29,825 nt of DNA from Nitrospiraceae bacterium. Lineage in GTDB: Bacteria > Nitrospirota > Nitrospiria > Nitrospirales > UBA8639. Positions 22,142 to 29,743 of the stretch are shown here, piece after piece. How positions within the stretch are numbered: position 1 is the stretch's first letter; each line of letters opens with the position of its first letter. A program made the position numbers and the translations under genes. Location of the stretch: the NCBI GenBank assembly GCA_003523945.1, contig DOFS01000466.1:1-29825 (forward strand), in the 5' to 3' direction. The notes beneath the pieces are model-generated. The model was not told the origin of the DNA. It did no database searches and saw only the letters and a program-made list of their open reading frames with translations.

Positions 22142-24760
22142 ATGGGATTGAAGGATTACCGGAGTAAACGGCAGTTTGTCAAAACCCCGGAGCCTCGGGG
22201 GAGGAAACATCGAGGAAACGGATCCTTATTTGTTGTCCAAGAACATGCCGCGAGTCATCTACATTATGATTTCCGCCTTGAACTCGATGGAGTGCTTAAG
22301 AGTTGGGCTGTGCCGAAAGGACCCAGTTTATATCCCTCCCAAAAACGGTTGGCCGTCCATGTTGAAGATCACCCGGTGGAATATGGGTCGTTTGAAGGAA
22401 ACATTCCCAAAGACGAATATGGGGGAGGGACGGTGTTGTTGTGGGATCGTGGAATCTGGGTGCCCAGGGAAGATCCAAGCCTATCCTATAAGCGGGGACG
22501 TTTAAAATTTCATTTGAAGGGAGAAAAGCTGAAGGGGGGATGGAGTTTGGTTCGCATGAGAAGTGGGAAAAATGAAAGAAACTGGTTGCTGATCAAAGAA
22601 CACGATGCCCATTCTTTCCATAATAGCCAACCCGATATTCTAGAGACATCCCCCTTGAGCGTTGCGACCCAACGATCCTTGGAAGAAATTGCCGAAAACA
22701 GTGAGATAAATGGTAAGGGTAACAACCGGTCACGAAGGAGGACCCATACCCGCCCTAAAAAAAATCCACCATCGCGGTCTAATGCACGGGAAAAACCTCT
22801 TGGATCACCAAAAATTTCAGACCCTTCAAAACTCCCCTTTGCGTCTTCCTCCTCCCAGCCCACGACATTTCAGCCACAGTTGGCGACCCTGGTCAAAAAC
22901 CCTCCGGCAGGCGAGGAATGGCTGCACGAGATCAAATTTGATGGATATCGCATGCTCAGTATGGTGAAACCCGGCCATATCCGATTACGTACCAGAAATG
23001 GAAAAGATTGGACCAACAAGTTTTCTGTCATTGCGGGTGCGCTGGCTGAATTGCCGGTTCGACAGGCTATTCTGGACGGAGAGATCCTGGTGCTTCGACC
23101 CGATGGCACCTCAGATTTTCAAGCCCTTCAAAATGTCCTGAAGGGAGAAGCGTCCGACCCTCTCGTCTATTATGCCTTTGATCTTCCCTATTGCGAGGGG
23201 TATAGCCTCTGTCGAACGCCGCTACTCAAGCGCAAGGAACTTCTGCGGGAGCTGATTGCATCCCTTCCTGCCGATGCGGCTACCCACATTCGATACAGTG
23301 ATCATATACAAGGTCAGGGCCAAGACTCTTTTAACCAAGCCTGTCGCTTGGCGTTGGAAGGGCTCATTTCCAAGCAGGCGATGAGTCCGTATCGCCAAGC
23401 CCGTTCAAAGCATTGGGTTAAAGTCAAATGTCAACAACGGCAGGAATTGGTGATTGGAGGGTACACCAACCCTGCCGGCTCGAGGAAATACTTTGGAGCC
23501 TTGTTGTTAGGCTATTATGATGAACAGGGCCGTCTGCACTATGCCGGACGCGTGGGGACGGGATTTTCCGATCAGCGATTGGCGCGTATTTATGCTCTCC
23601 TCGTTAAACGGCAACAGGCCCGTCCTCCATTTTTTCGATTGCCATTCGACCGTGATCTGAAGAAGGCGCATTGGGTCCGGCCGGAACTTGTGGCCGAAGT
23701 GGAATTTTTCGAGTGGACCCGCGAGGGAGTATTACGTCATCCGGCTTTTATCGGGTTGCGGGAGGATAAATCTGCCAAAGAAATCAAAAGGGAGATGCCT
23801 ATGGCGAACGATGAGGTTCCTTTTCAGCGGGGCCGGACATCCGGGCGGCGGTCATCATCACACCCGCTGGCTTCTCCCGAGGACGCGGAAATGCCGTTGT
23901 CTCATCCCGATAAAGTTCTGTATCCGCAGCAAGGGATCACCAAGCGGGATCTGGCGGAATATTACCGGCGTCTGGCCCCATGGGTGTTGCCGCATGTGGC
24001 GGGCCGTCCGCTCACGCTGGTGCGGTGTCCGCAAGGACATCAGAAAAAATGTTTTTATCAAAAACATGCTTCAGACTCTCTTTCTGATTCCATCCGGCAG
24101 ATCCTGATACAGGAAAAAGGCACAAAAGAAAGAAATTCCTATTTAGTGATTGACGATGTGAAAGGGCTGCTCGCCTTCGTGCAAATGGGTGTGTTGGAAA
24201 TTCACCCCTGGGGGTGCTTGGAAGATCGAATCGACCGCCCCGATCGTTTGGTACTTGATTTGGATCCCGGGCCAGGAGTTTCCTGGGAGCAACTCATCGA
24301 AGGGGCGCATATCTTAAAAAATCGTTTATTAGAAGATGGGGTCGAAAGTTTCGTCAAGACATCAGGGGGAAAAGGGTTACATGTAGTAGCCCCATTGGTT
24401 CGTCGAACGACATGGGACGACCTGAAAAAATATACTCGAATGTTAGCCATGGAGACGGCTCAGAATCATTCGGCCGGATTTGTGGCAACGATGAGCAAAA
24501 CAAAACGAAAAGGAAAAATATTTATTGATTATCTTCGGAATGGTTTTGGAGCCACGTCCATTGCGACGTATGGTACGCGGGCATTGTCCGGAGCGCCTGT
24601 TTCCACTCCACTGGCGTGGAAAGAACTTTCCTCGATTTCAAGTTCTCAGGCTTTTACATTGGCCACCCTTCCCGCACGACTCAAAAAGATCAAGTCAGAC
24701 CCTTGGAAAGGATTTTTTGACCTCCGGCAATCTCTCTCCCGTTCGGCACTCACATTTTGA
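22142..24760 (+). CDS. ligD: Multifunctional DNA ligase D (phosphoesterase-ligase-polymerase)
   Basis: An 872-residue LigD that processes and seals double-strand breaks with Ku. Domain order is PE-LIG-POL, as in Pseudomonas LigD. The 3'-phosphoesterase domain (about 1-160) has QEHAASHLHYDFRLELDG, with H35, H41 and D43 as likely metal or catalytic residues. The ATP-dependent ligase domain (about 240-545) has the nucleotidylation lysine K265 in EIKFDGYR, then LDGEILVL and KHWVKVKC. The archaeo-eukaryotic primase-type polymerase domain (about 585-872) has HPDKVLYP, EIHPWG (H688), DLDPG (D706, D708), SGGKGLHVV and IFIDYLRN (D796). A basic, low-complexity linker lies at about 190-240. The Shine-Dalgarno sequence is weak. 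All three activities look intact. Confidence 0.95.
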   Translation: MGLKDYRSKRQFVKTPEPRGRKHRGNGSLFVVQEHAASHLHYDFRLELDGVLKSWAVPKGPSLYPSQKRLAVHVEDHPVEYGSFEGNIPKDEYGGGTVLLWDRGIWVPREDPSLSYKRGRLKFHLKGEKLKGGWSLVRMRSGKNERNWLLIKEHDAHSFHNSQPDILETSPLSVATQRSLEEIAENSEINGKGNNRSRRRTHTRPKKNPPSRSNAREKPLGSPKISDPSKLPFASSSSQPTTFQPQLATLVKNPPAGEEWLHEIKFDGYRMLSMVKPGHIRLRTRNGKDWTNKFSVIAGALAELPVRQAILDGEILVLRPDGTSDFQALQNVLKGEASDPLVYYAFDLPYCEGYSLCRTPLLKRKELLRELIASLPADAATHIRYSDHIQGQGQDSFNQACRLALEGLISKQAMSPYRQARSKHWVKVKCQQRQELVIGGYTNPAGSRKYFGALLLGYYDEQGRLHYAGRVGTGFSDQRLARIYALLVKRQQARPPFFRLPFDRDLKKAHWVRPELVAEVEFFEWTREGVLRHPAFIGLREDKSAKEIKREMPMANDEVPFQRGRTSGRRSSSHPLASPEDAEMPLSHPDKVLYPQQGITKRDLAEYYRRLAPWVLPHVAGRPLTLVRCPQGHQKKCFYQKHASDSLSDSIRQILIQEKGTKERNSYLVIDDVKGLLAFVQMGVLEIHPWGCLEDRIDRPDRLVLDLDPGPGVSWEQLIEGAHILKNRLLEDGVESFVKTSGGKGLHVVAPLVRRTTWDDLKKYTRMLAMETAQNHSAGFVATMSKTKRKGKIFIDYLRNGFGATSIATYGTRALSGAPVSTPLAWKELSSISSSQAFTLATLPARLKKIKSDPWKGFFDLRQSLSRSALTF

Positions 24761-24810
24761 CGGGCAAGCAGCCATCCGACGGCCCCGACATCATCACTTG
24801 CCGGAATAGT

Positions 24811-25116
24811 TTATTTTTTCTTTCGAGCGCGGGTTTGTGCGGCCTTCTTGGCGGAGGCGGATTTGGCGGATGCCGGCCGTTTCCCGGCTGCTTTGCCACC
24901 TTTTTCACCGCCTTTTTTGGCGGGAGCAGTATTCATCGGCTTGCCTCGACCGGATCCACCCGGTTTTTTCCCTCCCCCGGTCATCTTATTTACCGTCGCC
25001 CATGCCCGCCGTTCGGCTTCGTCGTCCGAGACCCCGCGCTTTTCATACCCCTGTTCGATTTTTTCCGCCTGTCGTTTTTGTTTATCGGTATATTTGGATT
25101 TGTCTCCTCTGGGCAT
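24811..25116 (-). CDS. Small basic DNA-binding-like protein with H1-like tail
   Basis: A 101-residue highly basic protein. The N-terminal half reads SKYTDKQKRQAEKIEQGYEK and GVSDDEAERRAWATVNKMTG, a small helical module that database entries often call plasmid-stabilisation-like. The C-terminal half is rich in Lys, Ala, Gly and Pro (KPGGSGRGKP, then ASAKSASAKKAAQTRARKKK), like histone H1-type tails. AGGAGG precedes the ATG. It is convergent with ligD, ending 50 nt from the ligD stop. Non-specific DNA binding is inferred from composition; a link to end joining is suggested only by position. Confidence 0.72.
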   Translation of the reverse strand: MPRGDKSKYTDKQKRQAEKIEQGYEKRGVSDDEAERRAWATVNKMTGGGKKPGGSGRGKPMNTAPAKKGGEKGGKAAGKRPASAKSASAKKAAQTRARKKK

Positions 25117-25282
25117 AGAGGCCTCCTGTTGGCCGGAATGGAGTAAATATGACTTTCTCCTGATGCCGGTGATTCTTCGTTGAAATGAATAGTCTTGGTC
25201 ATAAATACAAGATGATTACTGAAAAACTATAACTGTGGACTGGCTGCAACCGGAACGCCATACATGGTCCCACCGTCGTGTT

Positions 25283-25318
25283 GGGGAAGAGGGCGGCCTA
25301 TGAAGCCGCCCTTTCCCC
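25283..25318 (-). terminator. GC-rich hairpin, probable terminator of the 25337-25942 gene
   Basis: GGGCGGC (25291-25297) pairs with GCCGCCC (25305-25311), and the stem extends through GGGGAA/TTTCCCC to about 14 bp with a one-base bulge. It lies about 20 nt beyond the stop of the minus-strand secreted protein gene. No strong T-run follows on the minus strand. Confidence 0.5.
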
Positions 25319-25336
25319 CGAGTTAACCACGATTGA

Positions 25337-25942
25337 TTACTGGGTGAGTTCTGCGGAGATGACGTGATATTCTTTTTCCTGTGTCACCAACGCCTCGATC
25401 GTATCGCCTTTCTTTAAGTCACCGGATTGTTCCGCGGATTGATCCAGGCGAAGACGGATTTCTTTTCCTGAAGGGTCTTGGACATAAAAAATATTTCCGT
25501 CAACTTTCAAAATCTCACCACTGATGGTTTTCGTGAATTGGCCGCCCTGGTTAGTTTGTGATTGAGAGGAAGATTGCGACTGCATGGATTTCCCGGCTTT
25601 TGGGGCAGAAGAAGGTTGTCCGTCCCTTTGGACGGTTATCACATTGTAGGACTCCTCTCCTTGAGGAATTTTGGCTTGTATTTTATCACCTTCCTTGGGG
25701 TGTTTCCCTTGGAAGGCATTCTTGTCAAGGTGGAGGCGAATGGTTTCACCCTGATCATTTTTGATCGTGAGCTCATTGCCTTCTATTTTTTCAACAGTGC
25801 CTTTCACCGTCGCCATCTTGTTCTGTTCCTGACTAGCCTCTTGCGATTGTTTCTGCATAGGATCGCCGGCGGCTTGAAGGGAGCCGACAAAACCCAGGGT
25901 GAGTGCAAAAGCGGGAGCGGCAAATTTTAAGACATAAGACAT
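25337..25942 (-). CDS. Exported protein with two OB-like repeats
   Basis: A 201-residue protein with a signal peptide (FAAPAFALTLGFVGSLQAAG) and two similar beta domains joined by a Ser/Gln-rich linker. Repeat one reads TVKGTVEKIEGNELTIKNDQ ... IRLHLDKNA ... EGDKIQAKI. Repeat two reads ISGEILKVDGNIFYVQDPSG ... IRLRLDQSA ... KGDTIEALV. The same pattern occurs once in the protein at 19559-19951. AAAAGGAGG precedes the ATG. A hairpin terminator follows the gene. I would call the domain DUF5666- or OB-like; its ligand is unknown. It may be a periplasmic stress protein. Confidence 0.7.
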   Translation of the reverse strand: MSYVLKFAAPAFALTLGFVGSLQAAGDPMQKQSQEASQEQNKMATVKGTVEKIEGNELTIKNDQGETIRLHLDKNAFQGKHPKEGDKIQAKIPQGEESYNVITVQRDGQPSSAPKAGKSMQSQSSSQSQTNQGGQFTKTISGEILKVDGNIFYVQDPSGKEIRLRLDQSAEQSGDLKKGDTIEALVTQEKEYHVISAELTQ

Positions 25943-26233
25943 GCCTCATTACCTCCTTTTTATTGGTGAATGTTGATGAGTGTGATGTGAGTAACTGTAA
26001 ATGCTAGACGTGGTATGGGGAACTCTTATAAACCCTTGTCAGCATATCGGGAATCTTGAAGGAAGGGTTGTGTAATCTCAGACATACACATCCTCAGGAG
26101 GACGGAGGACGGAAGCGTGAATGGCCGTCGTGCTTTTCCACCGGCGAAAAGTTGAGAACGGGAAAATTTTCATTAAAAGGAAAGAAAAACGCGGAGGAGG
26201 GGTACTAAAAGGGGAGGTCTGTCAGTCTTTGAA

Positions 26234-27244
26234 TTATCTGTTCGTGGAAGCTTTTTGGGGGGCGATTTTTCCAAGCGTGTCGGCCGAATAGGCTTCGCGT
26301 TGTCCCATGGGCTCTGGTTTACCCTCCGTTGTGTCCATCCGAGTTTGTCGTTCCATTTCAGAATTGATTTCAGCTCCGAGCATGACAATGAATGCGGTCA
26401 ACCAGAACCACATCAGAAGGATTACCGCCGCCCCGAGAGACCCGTAGGTTTGATTGTAACTGCTGTAATCATTCGCATACAGGGCAAATGCCGACGATCC
26501 CACTATCCATAACATTGTGGCAATGCCCGATCCCCAAGAGACCCAGAGCCACTGTGGTTTATTTCGGCAGGGTGCATACCGGTACAATACGGCTAGTCCT
26601 CCCATGACGATGATGCCTAAGAGAGGCCAACGTCCAAGGGAAAGAATTGTTTGCATCGTCTGCCCGAATCCTAGATTCTCCAGTACCGACGGTAAGAGAG
26701 TAATAGTAAATAACGTCAGTATGACGAAAATTATTCCTCCCAGCGTCAAACCCAGTGCTAGACCGATCACTTTGATGAAACTGCGTTTTTCCTCTTCGTT
26801 ATAGGCGATGTTCAATGAGGTGATTATTGCGGCCATGCCTTTGGAAGCGCTCCAAATTGAAAAAAGCAACCCCGCGATCGCTCCAAAACTTAAAGCCGAT
26901 CCCCCGCTGGTGGAAATGGACGTAAGTTGCTCCTGAATCAGTGTTTGAGCTTCCTGGGGGAGAAACGAGCTGAGAGAAGAAAGTTGTTGCTGAATATCCG
27001 AGGAATCGGTGAAGAGTCCATATAAGGACACTGTAGCGGCCAATGCGGGAAAAAGAGCGAGAATTGAATAAAAAGCTACTCCTGCGGCCACAATCGAGAC
27101 ATTATCCTGAGAAATCTGATCCTTCACGCGCAAAAGAATGTCCCACCATCCCGACTTTGGAATTTGCCGGGGAACGGAGGCATTCCGGCCTCGTGCTCCG
27201 TTTTCGTCTTTTCGTTGGTTGGTTCCCATACGCGGTGGTGTCAC
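26234..27244 (-). CDS. YihY/virulence factor BrkB family membrane protein
   Basis: A 336-residue integral membrane protein of the YihY/BrkB family (once called ribonuclease BN, now thought unrelated to that activity). About six hydrophobic segments are visible. Family motifs include VSIVAAGVAFYSILALFPAL near the N-terminus, SALSFGAIAGLLFSIWSASK, and YGSLGAAVILLMWFWLTAF with VMLGAEINSEMERQ near the C-terminus. A polar C-terminal tail of about 45 residues follows. The start is uncertain: GTG at 27244 or ATG at 27229, neither with a good Shine-Dalgarno sequence. It follows the DUF3618 gene on the same strand after about 140 nt. Its function is not established. Confidence 0.87.
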   Translation of the reverse strand: MTPPRMGTNQRKDENGARGRNASVPRQIPKSGWWDILLRVKDQISQDNVSIVAAGVAFYSILALFPALAATVSLYGLFTDSSDIQQQLSSLSSFLPQEAQTLIQEQLTSISTSGGSALSFGAIAGLLFSIWSASKGMAAIITSLNIAYNEEEKRSFIKVIGLALGLTLGGIIFVILTLFTITLLPSVLENLGFGQTMQTILSLGRWPLLGIIVMGGLAVLYRYAPCRNKPQWLWVSWGSGIATMLWIVGSSAFALYANDYSSYNQTYGSLGAAVILLMWFWLTAFIVMLGAEINSEMERQTRMDTTEGKPEPMGQREAYSADTLGKIAPQKASTNR

Positions 27245-27386
27245 TTTGAGGGTTTTCGGTTTTTAATCATTATGGACGAGCCCCGGGGGTTGAGACACAC
27301 TTCATCGGCTTCGCCTCAAACCACAGCGAGAAATAGAATGGGCACATTTCTTTTTTTGAGTATAAGCGCTTCGACCGAGAGGCGGG

Positions 27387-28256
27387 TCATCTCATGCCCG
27401 CTTTTTCTCTGAGAGAATCTCCGGCCGCCTGTTGGAATTCACCCGCGAACTCTTTCGCTTTAGGAATGATTCCCTGCACGGTTTCCTTGGCCTCCTCGAA
27501 CAGGCGGTCGCGTGTCTCACCCAGCCATTGATCCTCTTTTTCGGATCGAGGAAGGGAAAGGCCGATGGCCGTTCCAATGGCTAGAGTCATGGCGCCTATG
27601 GCCAGAGGATTGTCTTGAAGGAGTCGCTGAAATTCTCCCTTTGCCCGCTCTCCCTGCTCGCGGGCGTGTTCTTTCATTTGGTTGGTTTGTTGATGCGCCT
27701 TCGATTTCCATTCACTTAACGATTCCTGAGCCTGATCTGCCAATTGGCTAACCTGCTCGCGTGTTTGTTGGCCGGTTGTCTGAACCTTCGTTTTGAGCGC
27801 ATCAACCGGGCCGTGGTTGGTATGAGGAAGATGAGCCGCCCGTCCGGATGCGAGTTCCGGTGCATAGTCAGGCCAATCTTCATAGGGATCCAGAGAATAA
27901 GAATAACGAAACGGTCGATTATACATTCTCTTTCTCGATTCCTGAGCGTTGAGAAAAATCCACAACAGGCCCAGACCGACCATGGTTGCGGGAATGGGAT
28001 TATTTGAAATTCTCGCCTCAACTTGTGTTCGCCATCGATCGGCTTTCAACCGGACGTCTTTCTTGACGGACTCCATCCCTTCCCTGGCTGCAGACTTCAT
28101 CTGTTCCTTAATGCGCTCAGGAGAAAGGCGTTCCTGAATGGTATTAACCGTTTTGCCTATTTCATCTCGTGTGTGTTGAATATTCCCTCGAATCTCCTCG
28201 GGACTATCGTTCTGTCCCGTAGAGGGAGAATTTACCTGATGACGTTCGTGGTCCAT
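27387..28256 (-). CDS. DUF3618 domain envelope protein, long paralogue
   Basis: A 289-residue protein. The N-terminal DUF3618 motif reads SPEEIRGNIQHTRDEIGKTV followed by LSPERIKEQMK. Next come a hydrophobic segment (NNPIPATMVGLGLLWIFLN), a tyrosine-rich region (RPFRYSYSLDPYEDWPDY) and a long charged helix (VSQLADQAQESLSEWKSKAH). A second hydrophobic segment follows (NPLAIGAMTLAIGTAIGLSL). It is paralogous to the shorter protein at 18275-18847. GAAGGAG lies before the ATG. The start overlaps the DUF1469 gene by 25 nt, so the two are translationally linked. It probably sits at the inner membrane. Confidence 0.85.
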   Translation of the reverse strand: MDHERHQVNSPSTGQNDSPEEIRGNIQHTRDEIGKTVNTIQERLSPERIKEQMKSAAREGMESVKKDVRLKADRWRTQVEARISNNPIPATMVGLGLLWIFLNAQESRKRMYNRPFRYSYSLDPYEDWPDYAPELASGRAAHLPHTNHGPVDALKTKVQTTGQQTREQVSQLADQAQESLSEWKSKAHQQTNQMKEHAREQGERAKGEFQRLLQDNPLAIGAMTLAIGTAIGLSLPRSEKEDQWLGETRDRLFEEAKETVQGIIPKAKEFAGEFQQAAGDSLREKAGMR

Positions 28257-28624
28257 TGTTTGGTCTCCTTCAGGCTTGCGATCGTGTGTTGAGGAACCGC
28301 TTGAATGTGTTTCAGGTGATTGATACCTTTTTGAATTAAGGCATATCCCGTTGCAATGACGAGAAGGCCGACGATAAAGGCTGAAACCCAGGCCGGAATA
28401 AACATGGCTAGGACCAGTGTGACTGCTGCCAAAATGACCAGTAATCCCGCATAGGCAACCGCTCCCCCCATGGCTATGAGGGCAACATCCTTTCCGGCTT
28501 CGGAAGCCTTTCGAGTCATTTCAACTTTAAAAAGTTGAATTTCTTGTTGAAATAAAAATTTGACCTCATCCAAAAGATCCCGGAAAAGATCACTAAGGTG
28601 TCGTTCTTCCTGAGTAAATGCCAT
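28232..28624 (-). CDS. Phage holin family protein (DUF1469, YqjE-like)
   Basis: A 130-residue membrane protein with an amphipathic N-terminal helix (LSDLFRDLLDEVKFLFQQEI, then LFKVEMTRKASEAGKD). Two hydrophobic segments follow (ALIAMGGAVAYAGLLVILAA and AWVSAFIVGLLVIATGYALI). This is the Phage_holin_3_6/DUF1469 pattern, which is a chromosomal envelope protein rather than a phage lysis gene. AAGGAGG precedes the ATG. It lies between the YqjD-like gene and the DUF3618 gene, a familiar grouping; the gene overlaps DUF3618 by 25 nt. Confidence 0.88.
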   Translation of the reverse strand: MAFTQEERHLSDLFRDLLDEVKFLFQQEIQLFKVEMTRKASEAGKDVALIAMGGAVAYAGLLVILAAVTLVLAMFIPAWVSAFIVGLLVIATGYALIQKGINHLKHIQAVPQHTIASLKETKQWTTNVIR

Positions 28625-28692
28625 TCTCTCCTCCTTCCTCTTCTAGGGTCATGGCCCCTCTAATCTAGGCTCCGGCACATGACAGAAAAAAT

Positions 28693-29190
28693 TCAAACCG
28701 GAGCGGACAGGGAGGAGGCCGTGGGTGACGTCTGCTCCTGCCGGGATGAATATTCACTTACGCGCCGCTCTTTGGAACTTTTAATAAATCGACCTGCAAC
28801 GAGCCCCATCATGAACGCACCGCCCAGGAACGCCTCCGGATGGCGACGGGCAAATATCTCGGCTTCACTGAGCAATTCGCTCACATCCCTAGAATCGACA
28901 TAACGAATGAGCCGATCCATTTGGTCGGCAGCCCGCTCCGCATATTGAGCTATTCCATCTTTTTGTTGATCGCGCAGATGTTGACCGGTTTGACGAACCG
29001 CCTCTGCAATATTGCTGAGCTCGCCTACCCCTTTTCCTTTTTGTTCCTCTAATGTGGTTTTGACCTTGGTTTGGGCCTGACCGGTCAGTTGAGAGGTTTG
29101 AGTCTTAATCTGCTCTCCCACTTGCCCGGCTTTTTCTTGCATGTGTTTTCCAACTTCCTTTGCCTGCTCTTTCATGTCACTGGCAGCCAT
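28693..29190 (-). CDS. YqjD/ElaB-like membrane-anchored helical protein
   Basis: A 165-residue protein, largely a charged, glutamine-rich helix (MKEQAKEVGKHMQEKAGQVG, then TSQLTGQAQTKVKTTLEEQK). One C-terminal hydrophobic segment lies in RRHPEAFLGGAFMMGLVAGR, ending FIKSSKERR. That ending recalls ElaB/YqjD-type proteins, which anchor at the inner membrane and may bind ribosomes. I chose the ATG at 29190 because AGGAGG is just upstream; the frame extends to 29232. It is first in the cassette with the DUF1469 and DUF3618 genes, and a candidate promoter lies about 100 nt upstream. Confidence 0.75.
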   Translation of the reverse strand: MAASDMKEQAKEVGKHMQEKAGQVGEQIKTQTSQLTGQAQTKVKTTLEEQKGKGVGELSNIAEAVRQTGQHLRDQQKDGIAQYAERAADQMDRLIRYVDSRDVSELLSEAEIFARRHPEAFLGGAFMMGLVAGRFIKSSKERRVSEYSSRQEQTSPTASSLSAPV

Positions 29191-29290
29191 GTCAGCCTCC
29201 TCTCTTTGAAATGATTTTATGAATAAATTCAACCTATTCCCAATTTCCTTTTACTTTCCTATTCACCTGTTTCAGACACCTGCCATTACT

Positions 29291-29319
29291 TTTATATGGC
29301 ATCGTTGGAGGATTGGGAA
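29291..29319 (-). promoter_or_regulatory. Candidate sigma-70-type promoter for the envelope cassette
   Basis: On the minus strand TTCCCA (29319-29314) is followed by a 17-nt spacer and TATAAA (29296-29291). The transcript start would be near 29284, about 95 nt before the ATG at 29190. The -35 box matches only four of six consensus bases. Confidence 0.35.
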
Positions 29320-29350
29320 CTGGCAACAACCCTTAACATTCAAAATTTTT

Positions 29351-29372
29351 GACCCAGGGAAATTCCAGGGTC
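29351..29372. repeat. Imperfect dyad upstream of the candidate promoter
   Basis: GACCCaGG (from 29351) and CCaGGGTC (to 29372) form a dyad with a six-base centre and one mismatch per arm. It lies about 70-90 nt upstream of the proposed transcript start, a place an activator could bind. The rest of 29191-29623 has no gene I can support. Confidence 0.3.
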
Positions 29373-29623
29373 CTAAGGTTTTATGCCATAAGGTGAATTG
29401 GGGGAGGATAAAATGGATGTCATTACGTAGTGACCTGCGATGCCGTGCCAGGCTTATTGAAAAGCTCAGGCGTAGGAGATTAATAGCGAAAAATTGCAGC
29501 CAACGAGGTCGTTCCGGGCATCGGCTGTTGAGCCAGGCCAAAATCTTGCCGTTTTTAAGGAGTGTGAGCACTGCAGCAAATCCAGTGTTTCTTGTGATTC
29601 CGACAATTTCGTACTGTGCGATT

Positions 29624-29743
29624 TCACTTGTTTTGGGGAATATCGATACGTTTCCATTGTTGAATCCCTTGGGCCACGAAGAGCGTGTCTCTTTTCCCCT
29701 GTACGGCTGACAACACCAATTTTTCGCGGTCATTCAAGGCCAT
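29624..29743 (-). CDS. Possible 39-residue ORF
   Basis: ATG at 29743 to TGA at 29624-29626 encodes a small soluble peptide beginning MALNDREKLVLSAVQGKRDT and continuing with LFVAQGIQQWKRID. The composition looks protein-like rather than random. It overlaps the end of the gene entering from the right edge by 10 nt, and only GGGAA precedes it as a weak ribosome binding site. It may be a small gene translated by coupling, or the shifted continuation of its neighbour. Confidence 0.4.
   Translation of the reverse strand: MALNDREKLVLSAVQGKRDTLFVAQGIQQWKRIDIPQNK

Noticed and set aside
28232..28624. Phage-holin annotation as a sign of a prophage
   Set aside because: The DUF1469 holin-like family is common on chromosomes with YqjD-like and DUF3618 genes, and no other phage gene is present.
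29272..29733. A 153-codon minus-strand frame at the right edge
   Set aside because: The first part overlaps a more protein-like 39-residue frame in another phase, and the remainder is rich in Arg, Trp and Cys with no family match that I recognise.
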